DNA of 64,000 bases from JAIPAN01 sp040403555 (GTDB taxonomy: Bacteria; Bacteroidota; Bacteroidia; Sphingobacteriales; Sphingobacteriaceae): contig JBBAKN010000002.1 in assembly GCA_040403555.1 (NCBI GenBank), positions 124,001 through 188,000 on the forward strand, in the 5' to 3' direction. Below are positions 55,635-63,478 of the stretch, in pieces. Position numbers and translations under genes: made by a program. Numbering within the stretch: position 1 is the first letter of the stretch; every line of letters starts with the position of its first letter. Below the pieces are notes generated by a model. It ran no database searches. It had not been told where the DNA came from and worked only from the letters and a program-made list of their open reading frames with translations.

Positions 55635-55727
55635 GGCCCGACCAAACGGCGGGCCAAGCAAGAGCCAAGTGGGCGGAAGCTTCGTTTGGTCTTGATTTTT
55701 TGTTTACTTTTTCATCAAGGAAAAAGT
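55635..55727. repeat. REP-like cluster of inverted repeats between convergent genes
   Basis: Three nested or adjacent inverted repeats fill this gap. GGCCCG/CGGGCC (55635-55640, 55650-55655) makes a GC-rich hairpin. GACCAAACG/CGTTTGGTC (55640-55648, 55683-55691) makes a longer-range stem. ACTTTTTC/GAAAAAGT (55706-55713, 55720-55727) makes an A/T-rich stem with a 6-base loop. It is between the transglutaminase-like gene and prfB and may also end both transcripts. I recall similar intergenic sequence in other Bacteroidota genomes, but cannot check it here. Confidence 0.6.
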
Positions 55728-55734
55728 AATGAAA

Positions 55735-56812
55735 CTAAAACTCCATCAAATAGGCCTTCAAAAAGTCGTTTAAATCGCCATCTAAAACCGCCTGAGCATT
55801 GGAAGTTTCGTAATTGGTGCGCAAATCTTTTACCAATTTATAAGGGTGCAATACGTAATTGCGTATTTGCGATCCCCACTCAATTTTCTTCTTATTGCCT
55901 TCAATGGCGGCTGTGGTTTCCATACGCTTGCGCAATTCTACTTCGTATAACTGCGATTTTAGTAAACGTAAAGCATTTTCTTTATTCTGCAATTGCGACC
56001 GCGACTCCTGGTTTTTTATGACAATACCCGAGGGTTTGTGATATAAACGCACGGCAGTTTCTACCTTATTTACGTTTTGTCCGCCGGCACCACCCGAACG
56101 GAAGGTTTCAAATTCTATATCGGCCGGGTTTACTTCAATTTCAATCGTATCGTCAATTAAGGGATACACATACACCGATGCAAAAGACGTATGGCGTTTG
56201 GCATTGGCATCAAAAGGAGAAACACGTACCAAACGGTGAACCCCATTTTCGCCTTTTAAGTAGCCGTAAGCAAAATTTCCTTCAAACTGTAACGTAACCG
56301 ATTTAAAGCCGGCTACATCGCCCTCTTGCGAATCTTGCTCACTAACTTTGAGGCCGTTTTTTTCACCCCACATAATGTACATGCGCATGAGCATGGCCGC
56401 CCAATCGCAACTTTCGGTACCACCGGCACCGGCCGTAATTTGCAAAACGGCATGCAACTGATCTTCTTCGGCACTCAGCATATTCCGAAATTCCAACTCT
56501 TCTACCTTGGTGGTAGCTAAACGAAATTGTTCGTCCACTTCCGCTTCAGTAGCTTCGCCAGCTTGGAAGAAATCAAACAGCACCCCGGTATCTTCTACGG
56601 CCGAGGCTACCTGTTCAAAATCATCAGTCCATAATTTTTTAGACTTAATGGCATGAAGTACTTTTTCTGCCGCTTTGGGGTTATCCCAGAAAGCGGGCCC
56701 TAGTGTAATTTCTTGTTCGGCATGTATTTCATCGAGTTTCTTATCGATGTCAAAGATGCCTCCTCAGGGCCGTTACTCTGTCCCTTAAATCTTGTACCTG
56801 TTCTTTGGTCAT
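55735..56812 (-). CDS. prfB: Peptide chain release factor 2 with programmed +1 frameshift
   Basis: The full RF2 is encoded in two frames. From the ATG at 56810-56812, 20 codons run to an in-frame TGA (56750-56752) in CTT-TGA-C. A +1 slip at CTT lets GAC be read and the second frame continues to 55735, giving about 358 residues. RF2 marks are the SPF tripeptide (VSPFDA) that reads UGA/UAA and GGAGGQNVNK for peptidyl-tRNA hydrolysis. The frameshift is the known autoregulation of RF2: low RF2 favours the slip. This is an intact gene, not a pseudogene. Confidence 0.95.
56749..56764 (-). promoter_or_regulatory. prfB programmed +1 frameshift site with internal Shine-Dalgarno
   Basis: The minus strand reads AGGAGG (56759-56764), CAT, then CTTTGAC (56749-56755). 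The 3-base spacing between the SD-like AGGAGG and the CTT slip codon is the same as in E. coli prfB. The UGA is followed by C, the weak context that favours slipping. Confidence 0.95.
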
Positions 56813-56816
56813 GAAG

Positions 56817-56824
56817 CAAAAATA
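56817..56824 (-). promoter_or_regulatory. Candidate -7 promoter box for prfB
   Basis: The minus strand reads TATTTTTG, an exact TAnnTTTG match, and only CTTC separates it from the prfB ATG. The mRNA would be leaderless. Confidence 0.4.
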
Positions 56825-56862
56825 CAGATTTCGAGCGGAAAGCATATGCTTTTAAGATTTTG

Positions 56863-56870
56863 TATCTTCG
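56863..56870 (+). promoter_or_regulatory. Candidate -7 promoter box for pgi
   Basis: TATCTTCG matches five of six fixed positions of TAnnTTTG and lies 19 bases before the pgi ATG at 56890. Confidence 0.35.
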
Positions 56871-56889
56871 TAAAAAATTAAAGCAACAC

Positions 56890-58539
56890 ATGTTCCCAAG
56901 CGTTTCCTTTTCCGATACCAAAGCGTACAACCAATTAAGTCAGCATGCCGAAAGCATTAAAGCGCTGCATTTGCGTGACTTGTTTACCCAAGAGCCTAAT
57001 CGTTTTGCCGAATTCTCTCTTCGTTTCGAAGATATTTTAGTCGATTTTTCTAAAAACAGAATAACCAGCGAAACCCGCACTTTATTGCTTGGCTTAGCCG
57101 AAGAATGTGGATTAAAGCCTGCTATTGAAGCTATGTTTAGTGGCGAAGCCATTAACCAAACGGAAAACAGAGCCGTATTACACACTGCTTTGCGCAACCC
57201 CAACAAAACGGGCATTGCCTTAAACGGAAAAGATATTTTACCCGACATCCATCAGGCATTAAACCAAATGGAGCAATTTTCGGATGCCGTACGTTCGGGC
57301 GCATGGAAAGGCTACAGCGGCAAGGCTATTGAACACATTGTAAACATCGGCATAGGCGGTTCCGATTTAGGCCCGGTAATGGTTACCGAAGCGCTTAAAG
57401 CGTACCAAGACCCCAAGTTATCCCTACACTTTGTATCGAATGTAGATGGCACGCACATTGCCGAAACCTTAAAGACAGTAAACCCAGAAACTACCTTATT
57501 TATGGTGGCTTCTAAAACTTTTACCACCCAAGAAACCATGGCCAATGCCTTTACGGCCCGCACCTGGTTTTTAGAAAATGGTGGAGATGCCGCAGGCGTA
57601 GCCAAGCATTTTGTGGCTATTTCTACCAACAAAAAAGGGGTAAAAGAATTTGGTATAGATACCCAAAACATGTTTGGTTTTTGGGATTGGGTAGGTGGCC
57701 GTTATTCGCTATGGAGTGCTATTGGCTTATCCATTTGTTGTGCCATTGGCTTTAATCGTTTCCGCGAAATGTTGGATGGAGCTCATGCCATGGACGAACA
57801 TTTCCGTAGCGAAAAATTTGAGAATAATATTCCGGTAACCTTGGCCTTATTGGGTATTTGGTACAACAATTTCTTTGGTGCCGATAGCCATGCTATTTTA
57901 CCTTACGACCAATATTTACACCGCTTTGCGGCCTATTTTCAGCAAGGAGATATGGAGAGCAATGGCAAGCAGGTAGACCGCAATGGCAAAGCCGTAGATT
58001 ACCAAACCGGCCCTATTATTTGGGGCGAACCGGGCACCAACGGGCAACATGCGTTTTATCAACTCATTCACCAAGGCACCAAATTAATTCCCTGCGATTT
58101 TATTGCACCGGCACAAAGCCACAACCCTATTGGCCAACATCACCAACTTTTACTATCTAACTTTTTTGCGCAAACCGAAGCTTTAATGAACGGTAAAACC
58201 GAAGCGGAAGTGGTAGCCGAATTAAAAGCAGCCAGGAAAAATGATGCCGAAATTGAAAAGTTAAAAGACTTTAAGGTATTTGATGGCAACCGCCCGAGCA
58301 ATTCTATTTTGGTAAAGAAAATTACGCCACGGGTATTGGGCGCTTTATTGGCCATGTACGAACACAAAATATTTGTACAAGGTATTATTTGGAACGTATT
58401 TAGTTTCGACCAATGGGGTGTAGAATTGGGCAAGCAATTGGCCAATCAAATTTTACCCGAACTCGAATCGGGGGCCAAAGTAAGTAACCACGATAGCTCT
58501 ACGAATGGTTTAATTAACCAATACAAAGACTGGAAATAA
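56890..58539 (+). CDS. pgi: Glucose-6-phosphate isomerase
   Basis: The 549-residue enzyme (same length as E. coli Pgi) starts at the ATG at 56890; an upstream in-frame ATG at 56860 adds ten unlike residues. It interconverts glucose-6-phosphate and fructose-6-phosphate. Marks are VNIGIGGSDLGPVM near residue 153, MVASKTFTTQET near 208, GGRYSLWSAIG near 273, the HRFAAYFQQGDMESNGK block with catalytic Glu and GKQLANQILPEL at the end. It is divergent from prfB. Confidence 0.97.
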   Translation: MFPSVSFSDTKAYNQLSQHAESIKALHLRDLFTQEPNRFAEFSLRFEDILVDFSKNRITSETRTLLLGLAEECGLKPAIEAMFSGEAINQTENRAVLHTALRNPNKTGIALNGKDILPDIHQALNQMEQFSDAVRSGAWKGYSGKAIEHIVNIGIGGSDLGPVMVTEALKAYQDPKLSLHFVSNVDGTHIAETLKTVNPETTLFMVASKTFTTQETMANAFTARTWFLENGGDAAGVAKHFVAISTNKKGVKEFGIDTQNMFGFWDWVGGRYSLWSAIGLSICCAIGFNRFREMLDGAHAMDEHFRSEKFENNIPVTLALLGIWYNNFFGADSHAILPYDQYLHRFAAYFQQGDMESNGKQVDRNGKAVDYQTGPIIWGEPGTNGQHAFYQLIHQGTKLIPCDFIAPAQSHNPIGQHHQLLLSNFFAQTEALMNGKTEAEVVAELKAARKNDAEIEKLKDFKVFDGNRPSNSILVKKITPRVLGALLAMYEHKIFVQGIIWNVFSFDQWGVELGKQLANQILPELESGAKVSNHDSSTNGLINQYKDWK

Positions 58540-58549
58540 TACTCTTTTT

Positions 58550-58606
58550 GTCATGCTGAGCGAAGTGAAGAATCTAAAAAAGATGTTTTTAAAAGCTCAT
58601 CATGAC
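58550..58606. repeat. REP-like imperfect hairpin between pgi and the FISUMP gene
   Basis: GTCATGCTGAGC (58550-58561) pairs with GCTCATCATGAC (58595-58606) with one mismatch, and ATCT/AGAT inside extends it. The element occupies most of the 74-base gap between convergent genes. A T-run follows on the plus strand, so it may also terminate pgi. The GTCATGCTGAGCGAAGT core is a sequence I recall as an interspersed repeat in Bacteroidota genomes; copy number here is unknown. Confidence 0.6.
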
Positions 58607-58613
58607 TGCTTTT

Positions 58614-59321
58614 TTAGTCTTTTACACAGCGTACACTATAGCCATAATATTCAGGTACTCCAACTGTGTCAGTATTTGGTAGGTTAGAACTAATTCGATA
58701 GGATTTTTCATTAGGAGTGAAATCTCGAAACCAAAAAACTGTTGATTTATTTAGTTCCACAAAGATTCCGACTGCGGCTCCTGCTGGCAATGCATTAAAG
58801 CCACTTTTATTATTATCGGCTAGAGTATTGCCAACTGCACCTATAGAATTATTAAGTTCCCAATTGGTTGTTGATGCCAATGACTTTGCAATTTTATTCC
58901 CAGTAGTAGTGCCATCAAAATTATAGCCATTGGCAATTAAGTAATTAATCAACGTTTCCCATTCGGCCTTGGTGGGCACGTGCCAACCAATAGGAGCTAA
59001 TTTCATGTTTTGGGCTGTATATCCATTATACAACATACCATTTTTTTCGTTACCTGTTTTGGTATTGTTATACCAACAATAGGCTGGGGTTACTGCATTC
59101 TGCCAGGCTACATTATTGGTTACATTAGGTATTGCAGTACCATCATTCAATCGGGTGGTTTTTAAATTTTCGGCCATCCAGGTTTGGGTGCCTATTTTTA
59201 CGGTTTTATATACGTTTCCGTCTATATCGGTTACGGTTTCTGCGGCTGGTTTATCTTTTTTGCAAGCAACAAAGGCAAGCAAGAATAGTACACCAAATAA
59301 AGAGAGTGCGATTTTTTTCAT
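58614..59321 (-). CDS. FISUMP-domain lipoprotein
   Basis: The 235-residue lipoprotein has a signal ending LAFVACKK, Cys20. One Fibrobacter succinogenes major paralogous domain fills the rest: VTDIDGNVYKTVKIGTQTWM, AENLKTTRLNDGT, PIGWHVPTKAEWETL and the closing YYGYSVRCVKD. Such proteins are surface-exposed and have a C-type-lectin-like fold; their ligands are mostly unknown. The gene is flanked by two hairpins, 58550-58606 and 59321-59353. Confidence 0.88.
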   Translation of the reverse strand: MKKIALSLFGVLFLLAFVACKKDKPAAETVTDIDGNVYKTVKIGTQTWMAENLKTTRLNDGTAIPNVTNNVAWQNAVTPAYCWYNNTKTGNEKNGMLYNGYTAQNMKLAPIGWHVPTKAEWETLINYLIANGYNFDGTTTGNKIAKSLASTTNWELNNSIGAVGNTLADNNKSGFNALPAGAAVGIFVELNKSTVFWFRDFTPNEKSYRISSNLPNTDTVGVPEYYGYSVRCVKD

Positions 59322-59353
59322 TTCATTTCGTTTTGCACTTTAACGAAATGAAA
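59321..59353 (-). promoter_or_regulatory. 12-bp hairpin abutting the FISUMP start codon
   Basis: TTTCATTTCGTT (59321-59332) and AACGAAATGAAA (59342-59353) form a perfect 12-bp stem with a 9-base loop. The 3' arm in the mRNA ends at the first base of the ATG. There is no T-run after it on the minus strand, so it is not a terminator for the upstream gene. It may control translation by hiding the start codon. Confidence 0.5.
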
Positions 59354-59377
59354 AACAAAATAGTGTAGGTTGGACTG

Positions 59378-60424
59378 TTATTTTTTAACCAGCCCTATTT
59401 GAAATAGTTTGGACCACTTTTTACCCGTTACGTATAGTTTTTTACCTGCAGCATCGTAGGCAATGCCGTTTAATACATCGGTATTGGCGTAGCGGTCTTT
59501 TGGCTGCAACATACCGCTCAAGTCTATTTCGCCGGTAACGGCACCTGTCTTCGGATCTATAATCACAATTTTATCCGTTTGGTACACATTGGCATAAATC
59601 TTTCCGTCAATAAATTCCAATTCGTTGAGTTGATCTACCGGGCCTTGGTCGTTGTATACTTCTATAAAGCCTTCTTCTTGGTAGGTATCTTTGTTTAAGA
59701 AATAAATTTGGTTGGTACCGTCCGATTTATAAAAGCGTTCGCCATTATTACACAAACCCCAACCTTCGCGACTGTTTTGATACGGAAACTGCCCCTGCAA
59801 CACCAAGCTGTTTTTGTTGTATACCAAACCTACATTTTCTTGCCAGGTAAGTTGTACCAATTTATCGCCCAATATACTTAGGCCTTCGGCAAAAACTTCG
59901 TTGGCTAGATCTTGCTTTTTAAGCACTTTACCGGTTTTAGGATCTACTTTACGTAAACTAGAGCTTCCGTATTCGCCATCGCTTTCGTAGAAAATACCAT
60001 CATGCAATTCCAAGCCTTGGGTATAGGATGATGTATCGTGGGCAAAGGTAGCCAACACTTTGTAGCTAAACTGCTCAGGGGCTTGGGCAGGTTTTATTAG
60101 TACGTTGGTGCTTACTTCCTGGGCTTCACCACCACTAAACACCTTAGCTGTAAACAAACGAGAACCAATTTTGGCGCTTGTGGTTGGGAAAACCACCAAT
60201 TGGCTGTCTTTAACTGCCGAGAAGCGTACAGCATCTACAAAATACACCACCGAATCGGCCGATTTGCCACCCGGAAAACGCAATTGGAGTTTTACCTCAT
60301 CGCCCACAGAAACGCTCGTTCCGGATTCTGGGCTTAAGAAATAAGCACTTTCGTTTTTAGCACCATTGCTACAACTTGCCAGAGCAAATAGGCTGAAGGA
60401 AAAGAAATAAAGTAAGTTTCTCAT
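59378..60424 (-). CDS. Glutaminyl-peptide cyclotransferase lipoprotein
   Basis: The 348-residue protein starts at the ATG at 60422-60424; an upstream in-frame start at 60442 would overlap yraN. The lipobox is ALASC with Cys18. After an Ig-like region (about 25-105), the beta-propeller glutamine cyclotransferase domain has TQGLELHDGIFYESDGEYG, LREWGLCN-like EGWGLCNNGERFYKSDGTN and DVLNGIAYDAAGKKLYVTGK. The enzyme turns N-terminal Gln of exported proteins into pyroglutamate. Several exported proteins encoded in this window would be substrates. Confidence 0.92.
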   Translation of the reverse strand: MRNLLYFFSFSLFALASCSNGAKNESAYFLSPESGTSVSVGDEVKLQLRFPGGKSADSVVYFVDAVRFSAVKDSQLVVFPTTSAKIGSRLFTAKVFSGGEAQEVSTNVLIKPAQAPEQFSYKVLATFAHDTSSYTQGLELHDGIFYESDGEYGSSSLRKVDPKTGKVLKKQDLANEVFAEGLSILGDKLVQLTWQENVGLVYNKNSLVLQGQFPYQNSREGWGLCNNGERFYKSDGTNQIYFLNKDTYQEEGFIEVYNDQGPVDQLNELEFIDGKIYANVYQTDKIVIIDPKTGAVTGEIDLSGMLQPKDRYANTDVLNGIAYDAAGKKLYVTGKKWSKLFQIGLVKK

Positions 60425-60429
60425 AAAAT

Positions 60430-60792
60430 TTATTCGGGCCAAAAGGCATCAATTATATGGTTAACGCTGGGTTCTTGATCTTGGTTTACCAAAATGGCAA
60501 AAATATCAAAACGTACTTCGCCTTGGTGGTTCATTAAGCGAATGTATTCTTCGGCCGCTCGTTGAATGTGCTTTTGTTTAGCTTCATCTACAAATTCTTC
60601 GGGTTTACCAAAGGCTTGGCCACTGCGGGTTTTTACTTCAACAAAAATTAGGGTTTCATCTTGGTAGAGTATTAAATCAACCTCAGCTCGATCAAAGGTC
60701 CAATTTTGTTCTAAAATTTCGTAGTGTTGTTTCAAAAAAAAGGTCCGAGCCCATTCTTCTCCTTGCCTACCCAATACACCGCCAGCTGTCAT
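60430..60792 (-). CDS. YraN family protein (UPF0102, nuclease-like)
   Basis: The 120-residue protein has the restriction-endonuclease-like YraN fold: GRQGEEWARTFFLKQHYEIL, then DRAEVDLILYQDETLIFVEVKTRSG, with the D-EVK nuclease-type pattern. The role is unknown but linked to recombination or DNA processing. Its ATG overlaps the dnaG stop as TAATG. It lies 5 bases before the cyclotransferase start. Confidence 0.92.
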   Translation of the reverse strand: MTAGGVLGRQGEEWARTFFLKQHYEILEQNWTFDRAEVDLILYQDETLIFVEVKTRSGQAFGKPEEFVDEAKQKHIQRAAEEYIRLMNHQGEVRFDIFAILVNQDQEPSVNHIIDAFWPE

Positions 60793-62708
60793 TATTTTAT
60801 AATTACCGAACCCAATTGCTGCGAAATCAATTTCTCCATATCTTTCACTTGCATGTATTTTTTCATCAAAATAGCCTGATTATCCGGATCGTTTTCTTCT
60901 TGTATTTCGGCACGTACGGCTAAAATAAGTTGGTCTATTTTTTTCTTTTTGAGGTGAAAAATGCCACCTAAAATAGTTCCTTTTAGATTTTCGGCTTCGG
61001 TACGTACATATATTCTACGCTTAGCATACCAATTTTCACTTAAGGAATATGGGGTTGAAATTAAAGATATAGCCAAATCGGCTAAAGCCGAGTCGCGGTG
61101 TTTAATAAACTCTTGGTCGCTTGGAATAGTACCCATTGCCAACTGTTTTTTATACTCTTCAATAAATAAGGCACAAACGGGATGCTCGAAGGCTACATCA
61201 CCTAAATTAGCCAATACGTAAGGACCAATAAAGGTATTGGTATGGCTATCCCAATCTACTTGCTCTTTCCCATAAGCTAGCAAGAGGCGTACAATTTCTT
61301 TTTCTTGATTTTCATCGCCAGTTGAAGCCCTAGAAACACTACTTTCAACAATCGGCTCTTCTGGTTGCGGAACGCTAGGCTGTGGAAAGGGCACTCGTTT
61401 TTGCTTGGCTTGCTTAATTTTATTAAGCTCGGTAAGCAAAACCCGCTCTTCCATTTGCATTAGAGAGCTACATTCTCGTAAAAACACCGAGGCAATAATG
61501 CTATCGGGAATTTTGGCAATGCTCTCTACCACTTCGCGAATAAGTGCGGCCCGTTTCAAAGGGTCGGTACCGGCATCTTTTAATAAGATGGCGGTTTTAT
61601 ACAAAATAAAATCTTTTTTTTGCTCTTCGATATAAGTTTTAAAGGCCGAACTGCCCACTTCTTGGGCATAAGAATCGGGGTCGTGCCCTTCAGGAAAAGA
61701 AACTACTTTTACATTCAACCCCTCTTCCAAAATCATATCTAATCCTCGTAAAGAAGCTTTAATACCTGCAGCATCGCCATCATATAAAATGGTGATGTTT
61801 TTGGTAAAACGGGCAATAAGGCGTATTTGTTCGGTAGTTAGAGAAGTACCCGAAGAGGCCACCACATTTTCGATGCCGGCTTGTTGTACCGAAAGTACAT
61901 CGGCATACCCTTCTACCAAAAAACAATTGTCTTCATCGCGTATGGCTTTTTTTGCTTGAAATAAGCCATACAACACACTCGATTTGTGGTAAATATCGCT
62001 CTCCGGAGAATTCACATATTTAGGTACGCTTTTATCGTTTTTGAGGGTACGCCCTCCAAAACCAATTACACGACCGGTAAAATTATGTATAGGAAACATC
62101 ACCCTACCGCGAAAACGATCGTAGGTTTTACCTTTATCGTTGCGAACGCTTAGACCAGTTTCTTCTAAAAATTCTTCTTTAAAGCCTTCTTTTATGGCTT
62201 TCTGAATAAGCGCATCCCATTCTTCGGGCGAATAGCCCAATTCAAATTTCTTGACAATATCGTCGCGAAAGCCACGCTCTTTAAAATAACTGAGGCCAAT
62301 AGCTTTACCTTCTTCGCTTTCCCATAATTGTTCTTGAAAAAACTTGGCTGCCCAGGCCGACACAATGTATAAACTTTCTCTCCGGTTATTGTTTGCTTGT
62401 TCTTCGGGAGTATTTTCTACCTCGGCAATTTCAATTTGGTACTTCTGGGCCAAATATTTTAAAGCTTCGGGGTAAGAATATTTTTCATGATCCATCACAA
62501 AACGAACCGAATCGCCACCTTTGCCGCAACCAAAACATTTGTAAATGCCTTTAGTTACAGAAACATTAAAGGATGGTGTTTTTTCGTTGTGGAACGGACA
62601 TAAGCCAATAAGGCTGGTGCCCCGTTTCTTAAGGTGTACGAAATCGCCAACCACCTCTTCAACACGGGCGGTTTCTATAATCTTATCGACGGTTTCTTGT
62701 GGAATCAT
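60792..62708 (-). CDS. dnaG: DNA primase
   Basis: The 638-residue primase starts at the ATG at 62706-62708 (MIPQETVDKIIETARVE), the family start; an upstream in-frame start at 62726 adds six residues. The zinc-binding domain has CPFH and CFGC. The TOPRIM domain has VEGYADVLSVQQAG and LYDGDAAGIKA. A Pro/Glu-rich linker near 435-450 precedes the C-terminal helicase-binding region. It makes RNA primers for replication. Confidence 0.96.
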   Translation of the reverse strand: MIPQETVDKIIETARVEEVVGDFVHLKKRGTSLIGLCPFHNEKTPSFNVSVTKGIYKCFGCGKGGDSVRFVMDHEKYSYPEALKYLAQKYQIEIAEVENTPEEQANNNRRESLYIVSAWAAKFFQEQLWESEEGKAIGLSYFKERGFRDDIVKKFELGYSPEEWDALIQKAIKEGFKEEFLEETGLSVRNDKGKTYDRFRGRVMFPIHNFTGRVIGFGGRTLKNDKSVPKYVNSPESDIYHKSSVLYGLFQAKKAIRDEDNCFLVEGYADVLSVQQAGIENVVASSGTSLTTEQIRLIARFTKNITILYDGDAAGIKASLRGLDMILEEGLNVKVVSFPEGHDPDSYAQEVGSSAFKTYIEEQKKDFILYKTAILLKDAGTDPLKRAALIREVVESIAKIPDSIIASVFLRECSSLMQMEERVLLTELNKIKQAKQKRVPFPQPSVPQPEEPIVESSVSRASTGDENQEKEIVRLLLAYGKEQVDWDSHTNTFIGPYVLANLGDVAFEHPVCALFIEEYKKQLAMGTIPSDQEFIKHRDSALADLAISLISTPYSLSENWYAKRRIYVRTEAENLKGTILGGIFHLKKKKIDQLILAVRAEIQEENDPDNQAILMKKYMQVKDMEKLISQQLGSVIIK

Positions 62709-62778
62709 GAATGGAAAATTACGCAAAATAGCGTGTAAGATAAAATTTTGTAAAGAAGCGTGGACTTAAAGCTTGTTT

Positions 62779-63474
62779 TTAGCCTATTTTGGGATTTTTA
62801 GGCCCATTGGGTTTTAGGGAATAGATGAGCGAAACCCCATTGATATGGAACAAGCGGTTGTAGGTTGCTTTCGCAAAATCGGGGCGATAAATATAGTAGG
62901 CATCTAGTTTGAGTTTTTTACTCAACTTATACTTAAAGCCTAGTGTATTACGCCAATTGTCTATAAAATATACACCGCCAAATTTCATAATGGGTTCAGT
63001 TTGCACGTACATATCTAACTTCTTAATTAACCCAAATTTGGCCCCTAAACGTACTCTCCAATAGCCGCTTTTATCATTTTGTACCGTTGCATCATCAAAA
63101 TCTTGAATCCTGTTTTGAATGAGCGCTCTTAAAGAAATATCTACCGGGCCCAATTCATGGCTAGCTTCTGCACCTATACTAAAGCGGTGAGAGGTTATTC
63201 CGGAAACCAGGGCCAAACGATATTCTGCCTGAAGGTTTAAAAAATCGCTTACTTCTTTACTGGCACCAACAGAAATATACGACCCGTTAAAGGTGCGAAT
63301 ATTGTTAAAATAGCGGGCTTGATAATCAAATTCCGCGGTCCATTTATGTGGTAAATTGATGTCTAAAGTACCACCAAACCAGCCTTGCACATCGGTAGGA
63401 TCTGCTTTGCTAGTTTGCGCCAAAACAGATTGATACGCACCAAAAAAAACAAGTATGCAGAACAATTTTTTCAT
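62779..63474 (-). CDS. DUF2490 family outer membrane-type protein
   Basis: The 231-residue protein is read from the ATG at 63472-63474. A signal peptide ends VLA with Gln at +1. The mature part alternates short polar turns and amphipathic strands (DINLPHKWTAEFDYQARYFN, LNLQAEYRLALV, LDAYYIYRPDF), like a small outer-membrane barrel, and matches DUF2490. Its function is unknown. It lies 4 bases after the DUF4956 gene, so the two are probably co-transcribed. Confidence 0.85.
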   Translation of the reverse strand: MKKLFCILVFFGAYQSVLAQTSKADPTDVQGWFGGTLDINLPHKWTAEFDYQARYFNNIRTFNGSYISVGASKEVSDFLNLQAEYRLALVSGITSHRFSIGAEASHELGPVDISLRALIQNRIQDFDDATVQNDKSGYWRVRLGAKFGLIKKLDMYVQTEPIMKFGGVYFIDNWRNTLGFKYKLSKKLKLDAYYIYRPDFAKATYNRLFHINGVSLIYSLKPNGPKNPKIG

Positions 63475-63478
63475 GTAC

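Noticed and set aside
55735..56583. Apparent short prfB starting at an internal Met, as if truncated
   Set aside because: The missing N-terminus is encoded upstream in another frame and joined by the classic CTTTGAC frameshift.
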